DNA of 43,621 bases, taken from the NCBI GenBank assembly GCA_004335635.1, contig QAXH01005149.1:345-43965 (forward strand), read 5' to 3'. The translations under genes and the position numbers were made by a program. This DNA is from Chloromonas sp. AAM2. Taxonomy: Eukaryota > Chlorophyta > Chlorophyceae > Chlamydomonadales > Chlamydomonadaceae. Shown in pieces: positions 41,744-43,621 of the stretch. The notes under the pieces were generated by a model, which was not told the DNA's origin, did not search any database, and was given only the letters and a program-made list of their open reading frames with translations. Each line of letters opens with the position of its first letter. Within the stretch, counting starts at the first letter, position 1.

Positions 41744-43621
41744 TTAAGGAACAGAAGCAAGAGCTTCCTGTTGGCCTGCTAACGCTGTGCCCCCTTGCTC
41801 AGGGGTGACCCCTCCAGCTGCAACCAACCGGCCTACAGTGTTTGAGGGCACCTGCAGTGGCTCCTGTGCTGCAAGTGAACCAGTAGTAATGGGTTCAGCA
41901 CTCGCGCGTTCTGCAGGCCCTTGGGTAGGCTCGTTTGAAGCGTCTGCTGCTGGTGCGCCTGTTGCCCTGGGCAGCGGCTCAGCCACCTCAGTGGCTTGAG
42001 GAGAAGCACCCCCTGGTTCACTGCCCGCCTGGGTTCTATCCGCGGCAGGCCGTCCCGAGGGTGACGCAACCGGTGTCTGATGCTGCGCAGCGCACGTCAC
42101 GGCAGTGCTTGTTTCACGTTAGCAATCCCTAAGGCAGTTGTCGTTGTTGCTAAGGCTTAAGATAGGAACAGCTGGTGGCCATTTGCCTGTCGTTGCTCTA
42201 CCGAACAGGACTGTTTGGGTGGCGATCAGCACCATGGTGCTTTGAACAAGCACTTGTTGCAAAACATGGGGATGCGGGCTCTGGTGCTGGCAAGCCATGA
42301 GGGACAAGGGAAGTGATGATTTTCTTGGTACACGCCAGTTGGCCTGCTCTATATGTCCTGCACGATGTGGTGTTGAACCCTGCTCTCAAAAAGAAGGGTG
42401 TGCCCAGCTTCCAACCAGTGCAACTTGTACCCATCTCATTCATGGCAGCAGTCCAGAGTTTGTGAGCCAGAGCGTTATCTCGGGTCTGACTCACAAACTG
42501 CGCCATGTTTCAGTAAGAAGTACCAGTCTGAACCAGCGTTCTCACTGCACCATGCGCATGCACCCCCATGCATGCACCCCAGCCCGTCATGCACCTGTGT
42601 GAGCGCGAGTGTCTCCGTGAGCTGCCGGATGCGCGCCTTGGTCTCATCACTGAGTGGCGAGCGCTCGTCCCGCCAGTTGGTCAGCAGCCCGCGCTGCAGG
42701 TTGCGCCACTTGTCCTTGATGTTCACCTGCGGCCCGGCGTACACATGGGCAGGGCTGGGCACCATTCAACTAAACCGCAAGATGCAAACCAGAATGAGCA
42801 AAATGCTGTATAATGATGTTCCATCCGACGTTTACACAGGTCGTGAGGCAATGTCCTCGCTCATAGATGCACCGACTGCACAGCATACACAACTACCTGT
42901 GTTCGGCGTGACAGCTGCACGGCGAACGCGGACTTAATTCGTGCCCAGCTGGTGCCGTACAACCGAACGCCTTCCACAACCTGCAGTACATCACATGCAC
43001 TCAGTCCGTTGGCAGCACACATCGCTACAGCAGCGCTGTGCTGTACGCAGCAGCCACAGATAAAGACAGCAGCAACGCTGTGCTGTATGCAGCAGCCACA
43101 GGTAAAGACAGCAGCAGCGCTGTGCTGTACGCAGCAGCCACAGGTAAAGACAGCAGCAGCGCTATCAACCCGGGGAACAAAGCAGCAATCGCCATTGATC
43201 TACAGGAGCAGCGCGAGCAGTCCAGCTGCATTCACTGGTCACACTGACAAGCCGTGAGGCCATCAGGCAGTCCGCAGGGCCACTCCGTGCTTGAAGTAAA
43301 TGCAGGGACCCTGCCGCCTCTTCAATTTCAGAAACACATGGCCTTGCCCTCCTTACACACCTGCCACCTTTCCCCCTCCCTAGCCTCCACATTCCCAACC
43401 AACCTCCCCATCACCGACACTGTCACCTGACATTTGCAACCCTAGTCCTCTCAGCCACCTTTTGACATTTCAGAACCGCCCACACTGCCAGCCATTCCGC
43501 TTCACACATGCAGCCCTGCCTCTGACCCTGCAGTACTCACCGCCACAATCTCCTCCTCAGTGAAGCGCTGCCGGCCAGAAACCACCAGGGGGCCGCTGGG
43601 CCATTCCCCGTCCTCGCCCTT
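41744..43621 (-). CDS. Telobox-type Myb/SANT DNA-binding protein, 5' end missing
   Basis: Four exons, 43621-43541, 42980-42897, 42726-42595 and 42082-41744, are all phase 0 and give 211 residues. Together they build one Myb domain: RQRFTEEEIVA, VVEGVRLYGTSWARIKSAF, then RRTQVNIKDKWRNLQRG. The last matches the VDLKDKWRNL signature of the third helix in telomere-repeat-binding Myb proteins (plant TRF-like and animal TRF). Phe replaces the first Trp of the domain. A helical part follows (SDETKARIRQLTETLALTQ), then a 112-residue Ala/Pro/Gly/Gln-rich tail. In plant TRF-like proteins this domain sits near the C-terminus, as here. Telomeric or promoter telobox binding is inference from the motif. 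The N-terminal part lies beyond the window. Confidence 0.82.
43034..43163 (+). repeat. 42-bp tandem repeat, three copies, in an intron
   Basis: Units start CGCTGTGCTGTACGCAGCAG at 43034, 43076 and 43118 and differ at few positions. The array is in the first visible intron of the Myb gene. CAG/CTG-rich frames on both strands are a by-product of the repeat. Confidence 0.92.

Overview
The window is nuclear DNA of an intron-rich eukaryote, most probably a green alga (Chlorophyta). Several things point that way. Coding exons are short and joined by GT-AG introns. TGTAA, the chlorophyte polyadenylation motif, lies just downstream of several stops. Three genes have plastid-transit-like N-termini. 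One gene encodes a selenoprotein. Nothing looks bacterial, and I found no operon, CRISPR, rRNA or convincing tRNA. Most long open frames here run through introns or intergenic DNA and are not genes. I therefore rebuilt genes exon by exon, requiring GT-AG (once GC-AG) borders, matching phases and exact codon counts.

Layout, left to right. (1) 1-3425 minus: 5' part of a secreted, N-glycosylated, Cys-containing protein that runs off the left edge. (2) 4094-5225 plus: a small plastid-type protein with two STI1-like repeats. (3) 5861-9261 minus: plastid histidinol-phosphate aminotransferase, eight exons, complete. (4) 9515-11283 plus: a selenoprotein M-like protein whose Sec UGA codon is split by an intron (TG|A) and which carries a 230-residue C-terminal extension. 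(5) 12432-15527 minus: an organelle-type coiled-coil protein, seven exons. (6) 16048-22279 plus: a SAM-dependent methyltransferase with a long C-terminal tail, nine exons. (7) 23790-24263 plus: a possible AT-hook protein or terminal exon. (8) 25670-26082 plus: terminal exon of an unknown, partly hydrophobic protein, preceded by a 33-bp minisatellite that contains an assembly gap. (9) 27523-29998 minus: a fumarylacetoacetate hydrolase family (FAHD1-like) gene with an unresolved 5' end. (10) 32714-39915 minus: a secreted protein of at least 392 residues in ten exons, with introns full of repeats. (11) 41744-43621 minus: 3' part of a telobox-type Myb/SANT protein that runs off the right edge.

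Genes are largely arranged as divergent pairs (1/2, 3/4, 5/6). The metabolic genes (histidine synthesis, acylpyruvate-type hydrolysis) sit beside unrelated neighbours, as is usual in a nuclear genome. The most interesting object is the selenoprotein M-like gene: a 14-nt microexon encodes the redox motif C-P-G-U, and the U codon exists only after splicing. A conventional ORF or gene caller would therefore miss it or truncate it. Introns and spacers hold many minisatellites and hairpins, and the left part is strikingly rich in the palindrome GCATGC.
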